Program-made: the position numbers and the translations under genes | NCBI GenBank assembly: GCA_035341665.1 | Contig: DAOQVR010000015.1 | Location: 1-64,000, forward strand | Length of the DNA stretch: 64,000 bases | Direction of reading: 5' to 3' | From: DAOQVR01 sp035341665 | GTDB lineage: Bacteria; Chloroflexota; Anaerolineae; JAAYZQ01 | Notes under the pieces: model-generated | Told to the model about the DNA's origin: nothing | Database searches by the model: none | The model's input: the letters and a program-made list of their open reading frames with translations, nothing else | Shown here: piece by piece, positions 16,320 through 25,952 of the stretch | Position numbering within the stretch: position 1 is the first letter of the stretch | How the letters are laid out: each line of letters opens with the position of its first letter

Positions 16320-16712
16320 ATGGCCAAGATTCTCGTCGTCGATGACGATCCGGACATCGTGCGGACAACGTCCAAGGTGCTGCAGTCGGCGGGGTATGAG
16401 GTCTTCAAGGCAGGCAACGGCGCACAGGCGCTGAAACTGATGCGCGAGGACCGCCCTGACCTTGTCTTGCTGGACGTGATGATGTCCTATATCCTGGATG
16501 GTCTCGATGTGACCCGTGAGATGGCCCAGGACCCAGCGCTGGCCGGAATACCGGTCATCATGATCAGCGCGATCACGGCAGTGAGGGACATTGAGGTGCC
16601 GGCGGGCGGCCAACTGGCACCGGTGGACGAGTGGCTGAGCAAGCCCGTGAATCCCCGGACGCTCCTGGAGCGCGTGGAGCAGGCCCTGAACAAGGCGCCC
16701 AACAAGACGTAG
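16320..16712 (+). CDS. Stand-alone response-regulator receiver protein
   Basis: A 130-residue single receiver domain (CheY-like) with ILVVDDDPDI, phospho-acceptor Asp in LLDVMM and Lys in LSKPV. There is no output domain. GGAG precedes ATG 16320. It is closely related to the receivers fused to the formate channel and the Lrp regulator; all share an LDVMM...LDG segment and a P(V/I)DxWLSKPV-like end. It likely acts as a phosphotransfer or sink partner of the convergent kinases at 16726-19959 (inference). Confidence 0.9.
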   Translation: MAKILVVDDDPDIVRTTSKVLQSAGYEVFKAGNGAQALKLMREDRPDLVLLDVMMSYILDGLDVTREMAQDPALAGIPVIMISAITAVRDIEVPAGGQLAPVDEWLSKPVNPRTLLERVEQALNKAPNKT

Positions 16713-16725
16713 GGCGCCGAACAGC

Positions 16726-17949
16726 TCATGCTGGGCGAGGCGGCTCCCCTTGGTCGTGGGGGGCTGCCTCTCTCCGGTTAAGCGGCAGGGCAAACGTGAA
16801 CCTGGTTCCCTCACCAGGCTCAGACTTGACTTGGATGCGGCCGCCGTACGAGTCCACGATCTGCTTGACAATCGAGAGGCCCAAGCCCGTCCCTACCTCC
16901 CCAGTTGCCTTCGCCTCGTCCGTACGAAAGAACTCCCCGAACAGGCTCGGGAGGTCATGGGCCGCGATCCCAATTCCACTGTCCTCGACAGTTCCGACCA
17001 GGCAGGGGCCCGGCACACCCAGTTCTCCGTTGGCCTCATCAAGAGTCACAGAAATCAGACCCCCATGGGGTGTGTACTTGATTGCATTGCTGATAAGGTT
17101 CATCCAGATCTGTCTCAGGTGGTTGGGGAGGGCCGCGATCACCGGATCGGACCGGATGTCGACGCTCAGTTTCTGTTCCTTGTGTACGGACTGAGGGTTG
17201 AGCAGCGCGACGACCTCACGCAGTACGGCAGCCGCCGGTTGGGCCGTGGCTTCTGAGTTAATCCGTTCCCTCGACTGCTTCAGCCGCGCCAGATCCAACA
17301 GGTCGGCTACCAGGTCGAGCGTCTGCTGCAGCCGTTCCTGGATCCTCAAGAGGGTCGGCCTCAGCTCGCTCTCGGCAACGTAGCCGGCCAGGATCAGGTT
17401 GACATAGCTTTGCACTGCGGCTGTCGGCGCACGAAGCTCGTGTGCGACCTGCAGCATGAGTTGGCTCTTGACAGTGTCGAGCCTCTCCAGCTCTTCCTTA
17501 TCGCGGAAGAGCTGCTCCGCTCGCTCTTCGACGCTGGCCAATCGCTTGGATTCCAGCGTCAGCGCACGGCGCTCGAGGCCCTGGTTCACCGACACGAGGA
17601 GCTGCTCGACCGTGAACGGCTTCGAGATAAAGTCATAGGCACCGCGCTTTACGGCGCTTACAGCCAGCTCGACGGTAGCATACCCGGTCACGATAATGCA
17701 CACTGTGTCTGGGTCCCGTTCGTGGGCCGGCTCGATCAGGTCTATGCCGCTGCCGTCCGGCATCATCACATCCAGGAGCACCAGGTCGTATTGCTCCCGC
17801 TGGAGCAGCTTACGCCCGCCGGCGAGGTCCTCAGCGGTGTCGACGACATGCCCTTCGGAACGCAGGGCTCGCTGAACCCCTTGACGGATGCCGAGCTCGT
17901 CGTCGACGACCAGTATCCGGGAACCCCGTGAGCGGTTGGTCTCAGCCAT
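16726..17949 (-). CDS. Receiver-histidine kinase hybrid (REC-HisKA-HATPase)
   Basis: A 407-residue soluble kinase. The receiver comprises residues ~12-125 (DLVLLDVMMPDGSG, SKPF). A coiled linker is followed by HisKA with the phospho-His in QVAHELRAPT (near 168), then the ATPase domain (NLISNAIKYT N-box, GTGLGLSIVKQI G2 box). No membrane segment is present, so it is a cytoplasmic relay kinase. AAGGAGG precedes ATG 17949, 15 bases after the CACHE kinase gene. It lies at the end of the fdn operon. Confidence 0.92.
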   Translation of the reverse strand: MAETNRSRGSRILVVDDELGIRQGVQRALRSEGHVVDTAEDLAGGRKLLQREQYDLVLLDVMMPDGSGIDLIEPAHERDPDTVCIIVTGYATVELAVSAVKRGAYDFISKPFTVEQLLVSVNQGLERRALTLESKRLASVEERAEQLFRDKEELERLDTVKSQLMLQVAHELRAPTAAVQSYVNLILAGYVAESELRPTLLRIQERLQQTLDLVADLLDLARLKQSRERINSEATAQPAAAVLREVVALLNPQSVHKEQKLSVDIRSDPVIAALPNHLRQIWMNLISNAIKYTPHGGLISVTLDEANGELGVPGPCLVGTVEDSGIGIAAHDLPSLFGEFFRTDEAKATGEVGTGLGLSIVKQIVDSYGGRIQVKSEPGEGTRFTFALPLNRREAAPHDQGEPPRPA

Positions 17950-17964
17950 GGTTCCTCCTTGCCG

Positions 17965-19959
17965 CTATCCTAGTTGGCCCTGCGCCTCGGCTCCCGGCAG
18001 GTGCACACGCAATGTGATGCTGAAAGTTGTGCCTCGGCCGACCTCGCTACGGACGGTGATCTGGCCCTGGTGCATCTTCACAATCCCATAGATGATGGCC
18101 AGTCCGAGGCCTGTGCCCTTGCCAATCGGCTTGGTCGTGAAGAAGGGCGTGAAGAGCTTTTTCATGTTCTCGGGGGAGATGCCCACGCCGGTATCCTCTA
18201 CCTCCACGGTGATCTGCTCGGGCAGCGTGCCTTTGCGCGTGCGCAGGGTCAGCTGCCCTTGGCCCGGCATAGCCTCCGCAGCATTGTTCATCAGGTTGAG
18301 GAAGACCTGGCGGAGCTGGAGCGGATCGGCCTGGATCAGGGGCAGGCCGGGATCCAGCTCTTGCACGATGGTCACGCCTTGGTACGTTTCCTTCCGGGAG
18401 GTCTCCTGGACGAGCTCGTGCAGCAGGGCATTGATGTCCGTCTCCTGGGCCAGCACCTCATTCTGACGCGCAAAGTTCAGCAGATCCCGGACGATCACCC
18501 GACAGCGTGTGGCCTCGCGGACGATCATGTCCAGGTCCTCCAGCTGCTGCATGTTGTCGGCGGGCGTCTCCCGGCGGAGTATGTCAGCATAGAGGAGCAC
18601 AGACCCCAAGGGATTGTTGATCTCGTGGGCAACGCCTGCCGCCAATTGCCCAACGGATGCCAGTTTTTCCTTCTGGACCAACTGGTCGCGTGTACCCTTC
18701 AGCGTCTCGACCATCGTGTTGAACGAGTCGGCCAGGATGCTGGTCTCCTGCGGGCCCTGGGTAGGCACGCGCACCGACCAGTCCCCCTCAGCTACCTGAC
18801 GCGTAGCTTCGGCGAGACTTGTCAGTGGCCGGGTGATCGCCCAGCTCAGAGGGATGGCCAGCAGGACGGACAGGAGGAAGGTCGCGGCTGCAGTGAGCAG
18901 CACGCTGCGGCCAAAGCTGTCGACCAGCTGCTGGAAGGCGGCCTGTCTGGCGCCGACATACAGGATACCCACAACGTGGCCGTTGTGGTCCAAGAGCGGG
19001 TCGTAACGGGTGATATAGTCCTCTTTGACGACATAGGCCTGCCCGGTGAAAGGTTTCCCTCCCACGAGGACCGTGTCAAACACCTCCTGAGACACGCGGG
19101 TGCCGATGGCCCGCTGGCCTGCCTCGTCCAGCACGTTCGTCGAGACTCGCTGGTCGCCCAGGAAGATGGTGACCGTATCGACTCCTGCCACCTCCTTGAT
19201 CCGGTCCACCAGCGTGAAATCGTTGTTGAAAAGATGGCCCACGAGCACCAACCCCGCCGCCTCACCTTCGGCAGACAGAACCGGTGCTGCACTCGCGACA
19301 ACCAGCCCTGCTGTGCCTTCGCGCGGGTCAAATGGCAGAGGGGCGGCCTTCGGAGTGTCCAGGAGGGGGATGCGGGCCTGTTCTTGCAGGCCGGCCCAGC
19401 GCAGCTGTTCTCCGGGCATGACCTCGGTGCCACTGATCTGCTCGCGTTTGGTAAGCGCCTCGATCACGATTGGCAGGGAAGACCAATCGGCGTTTGGCAC
19501 GGCGAGCCGCTGCCGGGTATCCTTGCAGCAGATTCGCCCGACGACTGCCCGTGCGGTGCTGTCCAAGATCACAACGAATCGCTCTGAGCTGGCAGGCAGA
19601 TTGGCCAGCTCATTGTCCAGCTCGGTGTCCACAAGGAGCACGGCATTGACGCCGTCCTCTGCGGCAGCGGGCAGTGCCGCGCGGATGCTTGCACGCGAGG
19701 CCAACCGCGCGGCCATGGATGTGATGTCCTTGCCTTTGAGGTCGTAGAAGGCGCGCGCCAGGTCCATGTCACGGCTGACGCGTTCCTGTTCTGCCTGCTG
19801 AAGGTAGCGGTTAATCCGGCCGAGCGTGAGCCAGGAACCCACCGCGATTGTGGTCGCGGTCGCCAGCAAAAAGCTGGCTACGAGGATCCTCTGAAGCCCC
19901 CAGCCCCGAGATCTTGACTGCAACGTGCTCACCGTCTCGACTCCTGTGCTGCCGGTCAA
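17965..19959 (-). CDS. Membrane sensor histidine kinase with extracytoplasmic CACHE-type domain
   Basis: A 664-residue sensor: membrane segment ~23-45, extracytoplasmic double/single CACHE-like region (~50-350), second membrane segment (~355-380), HAMP, HisKA with AAGVAHEINNPLG (NtrB-like), and HATPase (NLMNNAAEAMP, GTGLGLAIIYGI). The start is uncertain: TTG 19959 is the longest, and internal GTG codons a few residues later are alternatives. It lies 24 bases after fdhE, so the formate dehydrogenase operon appears to encode its own sensor. The ligand is unknown; formate or another small carboxylate is plausible. Confidence 0.88.
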   Translation of the reverse strand: MTGSTGVETVSTLQSRSRGWGLQRILVASFLLATATTIAVGSWLTLGRINRYLQQAEQERVSRDMDLARAFYDLKGKDITSMAARLASRASIRAALPAAAEDGVNAVLLVDTELDNELANLPASSERFVVILDSTARAVVGRICCKDTRQRLAVPNADWSSLPIVIEALTKREQISGTEVMPGEQLRWAGLQEQARIPLLDTPKAAPLPFDPREGTAGLVVASAAPVLSAEGEAAGLVLVGHLFNNDFTLVDRIKEVAGVDTVTIFLGDQRVSTNVLDEAGQRAIGTRVSQEVFDTVLVGGKPFTGQAYVVKEDYITRYDPLLDHNGHVVGILYVGARQAAFQQLVDSFGRSVLLTAAATFLLSVLLAIPLSWAITRPLTSLAEATRQVAEGDWSVRVPTQGPQETSILADSFNTMVETLKGTRDQLVQKEKLASVGQLAAGVAHEINNPLGSVLLYADILRRETPADNMQQLEDLDMIVREATRCRVIVRDLLNFARQNEVLAQETDINALLHELVQETSRKETYQGVTIVQELDPGLPLIQADPLQLRQVFLNLMNNAAEAMPGQGQLTLRTRKGTLPEQITVEVEDTGVGISPENMKKLFTPFFTTKPIGKGTGLGLAIIYGIVKMHQGQITVRSEVGRGTTFSITLRVHLPGAEAQGQLG

Positions 19960-19983
19960 ACGGGGCCGCTGCCCCGACTCTCG

Positions 19984-20838
19984 CTACTCGATGAGGGCCT
20001 GGGCTCGATACCCTTGCTGGCGCGCCGCCAGGTCCATGTGAACGGACAGGAGGCGTTCAACGACCGGTTCCACGGGACGACCCGCTTCGCGCAGGTCCAC
20101 TGTCTTGAGATAGCGCCGGCAGGTCGGACAGGTATAGAGCCGGTAGAGCCCACCCGGGCCGACGAAATAAGTCTGCCTCTCCTGAGACTGGCAGAACGGG
20201 CAGCCGACGCGCGTGTAGCCCCACTGGCTGTCGCACCGAGAGCAGACCAGCCGGCGAGCTCCTCTCTCTGCCTCTAGGAGGGCGAGGTTTGGCTCGCCGC
20301 CGCAGATCGGGCAGATGGGCCGCCCCCAAGGGGTCCCCCCCAAGAGCGGCAGGATGGACTGGGCCGCGTGCTGCAGGTGCGCTCCCAGCGCAAAGGCGAT
20401 CGCCTGGTCTATCGCCGGGTTGACGCCCGACTCCGAGTCCAGGTCATCGCTCTGCCGAGGGTCCGGTGCCGTCAGGGTTGGCCGCGTCTCAAAGAGCAGG
20501 CGGGCCCGGTGCACCAGCTCCGCACCGGACCCCAACGGCGGCGGTCTCTCAGGCCCGGCGCCGTGCCGGGCAAGCACCTCCAGCACACGCTCGGCCAGCG
20601 CCCGGAAGCGGTCGGGCGCAAGCGCTAGCTCCTCAAAGCCAACCTGAGGCAGTCCTGCTGCCGCCCGGCGCTGGACTGAGCCTCGGTCTGGCTCCGCGGG
20701 CGGAGGCAGCTCCTGCGCCGCTGCGATCTGGAGTGAGTAGAGGTCGCGATAGAACGCCAATAGCTCGGCCAGGTCGGGGCGCTCTGCCTCTGCGGCCGCG
20801 AGCGCCCCGAGGACCTCGTGCGATTGGGAGATGGACAT
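19984..20838 (-). CDS. fdhE: Formate dehydrogenase accessory protein FdhE
   Basis: A 284-residue FdhE, a rubredoxin-like zinc/iron-binding maturation factor for membrane formate dehydrogenases. The C-terminal half has four CxxC knuckles: CPICGG, CSRCDS, CPFCQS and CPTCRR. The predicted ATG at 20838 overlaps the TGA of the cytochrome gene by one base (TGATG), fixing the start. Confidence 0.93.
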   Translation of the reverse strand: MSISQSHEVLGALAAAEAERPDLAELLAFYRDLYSLQIAAAQELPPPAEPDRGSVQRRAAAGLPQVGFEELALAPDRFRALAERVLEVLARHGAGPERPPPLGSGAELVHRARLLFETRPTLTAPDPRQSDDLDSESGVNPAIDQAIAFALGAHLQHAAQSILPLLGGTPWGRPICPICGGEPNLALLEAERGARRLVCSRCDSQWGYTRVGCPFCQSQERQTYFVGPGGLYRLYTCPTCRRYLKTVDLREAGRPVEPVVERLLSVHMDLAARQQGYRAQALIE

Positions 20839-21563
20839 CAGGTTTGGTCTTTGTGGGCTGCCTGGTGCGCCTCCCACATTTCCTTGGCTCGCTTCTCTCC
20901 ATAGTACCAGAGCGCATGGTGCTCGCGTGCATACGATTCCGACACTACCCCGAACCGCATGCTCACCAGGCTTTGCCACATCATGGGGTGGATCACCGCC
21001 AAGTAGAAGTGGATGATGAACATGATGAAGGTGATCAGGAACATGATGTCGTGGCCGAAGAGCATCAGCTGGAAGAGCCAAGCCGGCATGAGCCCTTTGA
21101 GGAACCACATGGTAAGTCCCGTGATGCCAAAGACGATCGTGCCGAGTACCAGCACCACGGCGGTGAGCCGCTCGCCAGTGTTGAAACGGGGCTGGGGTGG
21201 CATCTCTCCATGGCGGCCGAGTACATAGTATGGAAACGCCCCCTTTAGCCACAAAAGATCGTACTTGCCGAAGCTGAGGAATTCCTTGGCGTTCATCCAC
21301 ATGCGTCGCGGCTGGAGGATGGCATACAGAACGGGCACTCCGCCGAAGATGATCGCAGCCACGCGGTGGATCAGGCGGATGTGCGTGCCGGCTGCACCCT
21401 GGGCGATGTCGGAGAGCCACGGCGCAAAGATGGCAAAGCCTGTCAACGCCAACGGCAGGAAAGCCGCCGTGTGAACCCAATGCAGCACGCGCTCCAGGGT
21501 GGTGTACTTGGGGATCCAGCGAATCGCAATGGCCGAGTCCCTATCTCGTAGCCTGACGCTCAT
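20838..21563 (-). CDS. fdnI: Formate dehydrogenase cytochrome b556 subunit (gamma)
   Basis: A 241-residue membrane protein with four main hydrophobic spans and His residues typical of FdnI/FdoI (LHWVHTAAF, IHFYLAVIHPMMW). It passes electrons from the beta subunit to quinone. ATG 21563 overlaps the beta-subunit stop by 4 bases. The gene sits in the order G-H-I-fdhE. Confidence 0.92.
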   Translation of the reverse strand: MSVRLRDRDSAIAIRWIPKYTTLERVLHWVHTAAFLPLALTGFAIFAPWLSDIAQGAAGTHIRLIHRVAAIIFGGVPVLYAILQPRRMWMNAKEFLSFGKYDLLWLKGAFPYYVLGRHGEMPPQPRFNTGERLTAVVLVLGTIVFGITGLTMWFLKGLMPAWLFQLMLFGHDIMFLITFIMFIIHFYLAVIHPMMWQSLVSMRFGVVSESYAREHHALWYYGEKRAKEMWEAHQAAHKDQT

Positions 21564-22372
21564 TCTACCTCCTCCATCCGCACGTTGCGCCGGGCAATGA
21601 TCCAGGCGGTGATGGCGGCCAAGACGGTGCCGCCAAAGGCCACCTGGCCCAAGGGCTGCAGAACCTTCTGCACGGCTGCCATGACCGGATACTTGGGATT
21701 CTCCGGCAGTCCGTAGGCCGCCGGTGGGGCAGTCAAGACGTAGATGCGTCCCAGCCCACCAAGCTGTGTCTCTCCGTACACGTTGGCTTGCGCAAAACCC
21801 TGCGCCGACCGGAGCAGCTCGACGCGGCTTTGGGCTTGCGCAATCATGCCGTCCCGCTCACCCCAGTCCAGGGCCCCGGCCGGGCATGTCTTGACACAGG
21901 CTGGCTTGAGCCCGTTGGTGGTGCGGTCTTGGCAGAAGACGCACTTGGAGCTCTTGGCCTCGCCGGTAAGCCGGTTGATGACCTCGAGCTTGGGGACGTG
22001 AAAGGGGCAGAACTGGCTGCAATAGCCGCAGCCGTTGCAGAGGTCCCTCTCGTACGTGACGATGCCGTGCGGCCCATACTTGAGGGCGTGGGTGGGACAC
22101 ACCTCAACGCAGGCCGCGTGTGTGCAGTGCATGCAGCCCTCCTTGAGGAAGAGCCACTGGAAGCGCTCTCCATCGTCGAGCTCGTGGAAGGTGATCCTTG
22201 TCCAGGTCTCGGGATCGAGGCTGAGGGGGTTCTCGTAGCTGCCGGTGTTCCGAGTCTCCCGTTCACCGGGCACGTATCCGCGCCGATCGTTCCACTGTTT
22301 GCAGGCGACCTGGCATCCTCTGCAGGCCATGCATTTGGACGTATCGATGTACATCGCCAATCTGTCAGACAT
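21560..22372 (-). CDS. fdnH: Formate dehydrogenase iron-sulfur beta subunit
   Basis: A 270-residue ferredoxin-type subunit with four [4Fe-4S] motifs (CMACRGCQVACKQW, CMHCTHAACVEVCP, CNGCGYCSQFCP, CVFCQDR with CVKTCP) and a C-terminal membrane anchor (about 235-262) as in FdnH/FdoH. GAGGAGAG precedes ATG. It carries electrons from the exported catalytic subunit to the cytochrome b. Confidence 0.94.
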   Translation of the reverse strand: MSDRLAMYIDTSKCMACRGCQVACKQWNDRRGYVPGERETRNTGSYENPLSLDPETWTRITFHELDDGERFQWLFLKEGCMHCTHAACVEVCPTHALKYGPHGIVTYERDLCNGCGYCSQFCPFHVPKLEVINRLTGEAKSSKCVFCQDRTTNGLKPACVKTCPAGALDWGERDGMIAQAQSRVELLRSAQGFAQANVYGETQLGGLGRIYVLTAPPAAYGLPENPKYPVMAAVQKVLQPLGQVAFGGTVLAAITAWIIARRNVRMEEVE

Positions 22373-22380
22373 CTCTCCTC

Positions 22381-25300
22381 CTAGGCCCTTTCCAGGTCGA
22401 CCAGGAACGCCTTGTACTCGGGGATCATGGTGTTGCCATCCCCGACGTGGGGAGTCAGGTCGTTGGCGGCGTCACCCGTGGCCAGGGCAGGCGCGTCCGT
22501 TCCACCACCCCAGCCAAAGTGCCATGGCATCCCGATCTCGTGCACCGTCTTGCCGTTGATTAGGAAAGGCTTGAAGCGTTTGGTGACAATGGCGACGGCT
22601 GTGATTTCGCCGCGGGCGGAGCGGACCTTGACCTTTTGGCCGTTGGCGACACCCTTCTCCTTGGCCAGCTCCTCGCTCAGCTCCACGAACATGTCAGGCT
22701 GGGCCTCGGCGAGCCATTCAAGCCAGCGCGACATCCCCCCAGCTTGCCAGTGTTCCACCACCCGGTACGTGGTCGCAATGATGGGGAACCTATCAGGAGT
22801 CCCCAGGGCATCGCCCACGCTCTGATCGCTGTTCGTCGTAAAGATCTTGATCACGGGATTCACGGCGCGGTCGGGGTAGAGCGCATTGCCCGTCGGCGAC
22901 TCAACCGGTTCGTAGTGCGTCGGGAAGGGGCCCTCATTCATCGCCGCGAAGAGCCCGCCCTTGCCGTCCGTGCGCATGATGAACGGGTCATTGCCGCCGG
23001 CGGCCGCCGGGCCTCTCGTCACCACAAAGTCGGGCACGTCGTTGCCCACCCACTTGCCCAAGACGGGCTTGCCCTCTGCGTCCTTGGTTCCCGAGTCGGC
23101 ATTGGCGTCCCACCAGATCAGGTCCTTGCCTCCGGGCCACCGGTTCCCGGCCGAGTCGGCCGAACAGCGGTTGTAGACGATGCGCCGGTTGAGAGGCCAG
23201 GAGAAGCCCCAGTAGGGATAGAGGCCGAGGCCACTGGGATCCTTCTGACCGCGCCTCTTGCTCGCGGGAAGGGTGTTTCCCTCGCCGTCTGGAGCCAGGG
23301 CCACATACCCACCAAAGACCCAGCAGCCGCAGGCTGTCGTGCCGTCGGTCGTCAGCGCGCCAAAGGTGCTCAGCGTGTCGCCCTTCTTGGCCACAACCGC
23401 CCCGGTGGGTCCCAGTAGGTCTGCCAAGGCATATCCGTTCATCTCGCGGGCTACCTTGTTGATGTCTATCAGGTCACCCACGACCGGGTGGGTTGGACCC
23501 CCGTCGTACTCCCAGGTGAGGTGAAGGATCGGATCGGCGAAGGGGCCGGCATCGGCTGCGTACAGCTCCTTGAGCTTGCGCACGACGAGAGTGATGATGT
23601 CATGGTCGGGCAGTGCCTCGCCCGGGGCAGCAGCGACCGCAGGACGCCATTGGATCAGCCGTCCGCTGGTCACGATGCTCCCTTCCTTCTCCATCCCATC
23701 AGCGGCCGGCAGCAGGAACACCTCTGTCTTGACCTCTGCGGGGTTCACGCCCGGTGCCTGCCAGAAGGCAGCGGTCTCAGTCTGGAACAGGTCGTTCAGG
23801 GCAAGCCAGTCCAATTGCTGCAGGGCTAGTCGTTCCAGGCGGGCGTTCGGTCCGCCGACGGCCGGGTTCTGGCCCATGATCCAGATGCCTTTGATCCCAC
23901 CTGCCAGCATGGCCTCAAACAGGGCAATATGGTAGTGGTTTGCGGCGCTGTCGACCTTGGGCAGGTAGTCATACGCAAAGCCATTCTCTGTCGTGGCGTG
24001 CTCCCCCCACCACGCTTTCAGCATGCTTGTGATGAACTTGGGTCCGTTGGCCCAGTAGCCTCCCGACCAGGCCCCACCGGGCTTGGTCTTGTTCTCGACG
24101 TAGGCCGTGAAGTCGGGGTCTCCGGTGGTCGGGATGGGCAGGTAGCCCGGCAGCAGGTGCGCGAGTAGCCCCTGGTCCGTCGAGCCCTGCACATTGCTCT
24201 CGCCACGCAGCGCGTTTACTCCGCCGCCCGGCCGCCCGATGTTGCCCAAAAGCAGCTGCACCATGGCGAGCGCCCGAACATTCTGCGAGCCGACCGTGTG
24301 TTGGGTCTGGCCCATCGCGTATAGGATCGTCCCCGTCTTTTCGGGTGCGCCTGTGCTGGCGTACAGGGCGTATGCCTGCTCGAGCTTGTCCTTGGGGCAC
24401 CCTGTGATGGCCGACACGGTGTCGAGGTCGTGCCGCGCATAGTGCTGCTTCAGTAGCTGGAAGACGCACATCGGATCCTGCAGCGTCTCGTCCCGGATGG
24501 TCTTGCCTTCTGCGTCGACCTGGTAGGTCCAGGTGGCCCGATCGTATTTGCCAAACCCGTCGCCATCGTCGTCGGCAAAGCCAGAGAAGAGCCCGTCGAG
24601 GTCTTCGGGGCCCTGGTACTCAGGATGGATCAGGTTCGCGGCATTTGTGAAGCTGACCACATACTCCTTGTGGTAGAGGTCGTTGTCGATGATGTACTTC
24701 ATTAGGCCGCCCCAGAAGGCGATGTCGGTGCCACTTCGGATGGGCGCATAGAGGTCGGCTTTGGCGGCGCTGCGGGTGAAGCGGGGATCGACGACAATGA
24801 GCTTGGCGCCTCTGTCCTCCCGCGCTTTGTGGATCCAGTTGAACGATGCCGGGTGGTTTTCGGCGGCGTTGGAACCCTGAAGCATGATCACGTCCGAGTT
24901 CTTGAGGTCGACCCAGTGATTGGTCATGACACCTCGTCCATACGTGGGGCCGAGACCGGCCACCGTGGCGGAGTGTCATATGCGGGCCTGGTGCTCAAGA
25001 TTGACGACACCCAGGGCGCGCGCCAACTTGGAGAAGAGGTAGCATTCCTCGTCGTTGTTGGCTGCCCCTCCCAGCATGGCCAATGCCTGGGTGCGGTTTA
25101 CGGTGACCCCTTTGTCGCTGACCCCCTCGAAAGAGGCGTCGCGATCGCGCTTGATCCTCTGGGCGATTTGGCCGATGGCCCACTCCCACTCGACCTCCTC
25201 GAACTTGTCGGCATGGGGCGCGCGATAGAGGGGCTTCCTGAGCCGGCGCGGGCTCTGTGACATCGAGGTGACCGAAATCGACTTGGGGTCGAGGGCGCCG

Positions 25301-25551
25301 CGATTGACGGGGTTGTCCGGGTCGCCCTCGGTGTTGATGATATGCCCATCAGGGCCGACGGCCGTCAGCAGGCCACAGCCGCAGGAGCAGTAGGGGCAGA
25401 TCGTTGCAGCTTCGCCGATGGGCTTGTGAAGGGGAAACGCACCAGCACCGCTCGCCATGGCCTGGGCCGCAAAGCCTGCCGGCAAGAGGAGCCCCCCCGC
25501 ACTGACCCCCATCAACTTGATAAAGTCCCGACGCGTCAGGTCCGTTTCCAA
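22381..25551 (-). CDS. fdnG: Exported selenocysteine formate dehydrogenase catalytic subunit
   Basis: A 1056-residue FdnG/FdoG-type bisMGD enzyme when TGA at 24976-24978 is read as Sec192 (HQARIUHSATVAGLGP). The N-terminus has a twin-arginine signal (LTRRDFIKLMG, residues 5-15) with a hydrophobic core ending around AMAS. The cluster motif CPYCSCGCGLL follows near residue 53. Start TTG at 25551 is supported by AGGAGGTG 6-7 bases upstream. The enzyme should sit outside the membrane, and with FdnH and FdnI form the classic N-type complex feeding quinone. It is distinct from the cytoplasmic FdhA at 4160-6226. Confidence 0.94.
24944..24978 (-). promoter_or_regulatory. Sec UGA codon and SECIS hairpin of fdnG
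   Basis: The UGA is at 24978-24976. GGCC (24961-24958) pairs with GGCC (24951-24948) around the loop GGUCUC. The GGUCU begins 18 bases after the UGA, the same geometry as in fdhA and E. coli fdhF. Outer pairing GUGG/CCAC with a small bulge may extend the stem. Confidence 0.85.
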
Positions 25552-25792
25552 TGTTCACCTCCTGGTGCACTCGCTGTCGGATGGCGACCGACAGATCCTG
25601 AGTCTTCGACAAGTGGTTTGGATGGGCACCGAATCAGGACAGTCTGGCTCTTGTTATCTGTGCCTTTTCTCCTTTCTCTGGCATCGCTGCCGGCTTGTGC
25701 TCCATTCAGATTTGGACTTGTGCACCAGGGAGTCTACCGGTCCCGGGCAGTGGCGAAGCCGCTTGAGGTACACCCCCCATCATGCGCCGGCA

Positions 25793-25821
25793 AGCGTACC
25801 ACATCCAGAATGGGTTGTCAA
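25793..25821 (-). promoter_or_regulatory. Candidate sigma-70 promoter of the fdn operon
   Basis: Minus strand TTGACA (25821-25816), 17-base spacer, TACGCT (25798-25793). It predicts a 5' leader of about 235 bases before fdnG. Confidence 0.7.
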
Positions 25822-25877
25822 GTTGCCGCCTTCGACCTTGAGGCCTTGAGCTCAGGAAGCCCGCACTGTCCAAGCAG

Positions 25878-25908
25878 GAGAGGGCCGGGCGATCCGCCCG
25901 GCCCTCTC
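25878..25908 (-). terminator. GC-rich hairpin downstream of the lipoprotein gene
   Basis: GAGAGGGCCGGGCG (25878-25891) pairs perfectly with CGCCCGGCCCTCTC (25895-25908) over a 3-base loop, about 45 bases past the stop of the 25953-26717 gene. No T-run follows on the minus strand. Confidence 0.55.
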
Positions 25909-25952
25909 GTGGTCCCTCTCCTCGGTGCCCGCCAATCGGGCCCGCAGGTGGC

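Larger units (their letters stand above)
25552..25952. other. Intergenic region upstream of fdnG
   Basis: These 401 bases hold the candidate fdn promoter and its long leader, and a lipoprotein-gene hairpin at the far end. The leader (25552-25785) shows no open frame with a good start and no riboswitch that I recognise. Confidence 0.5.
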
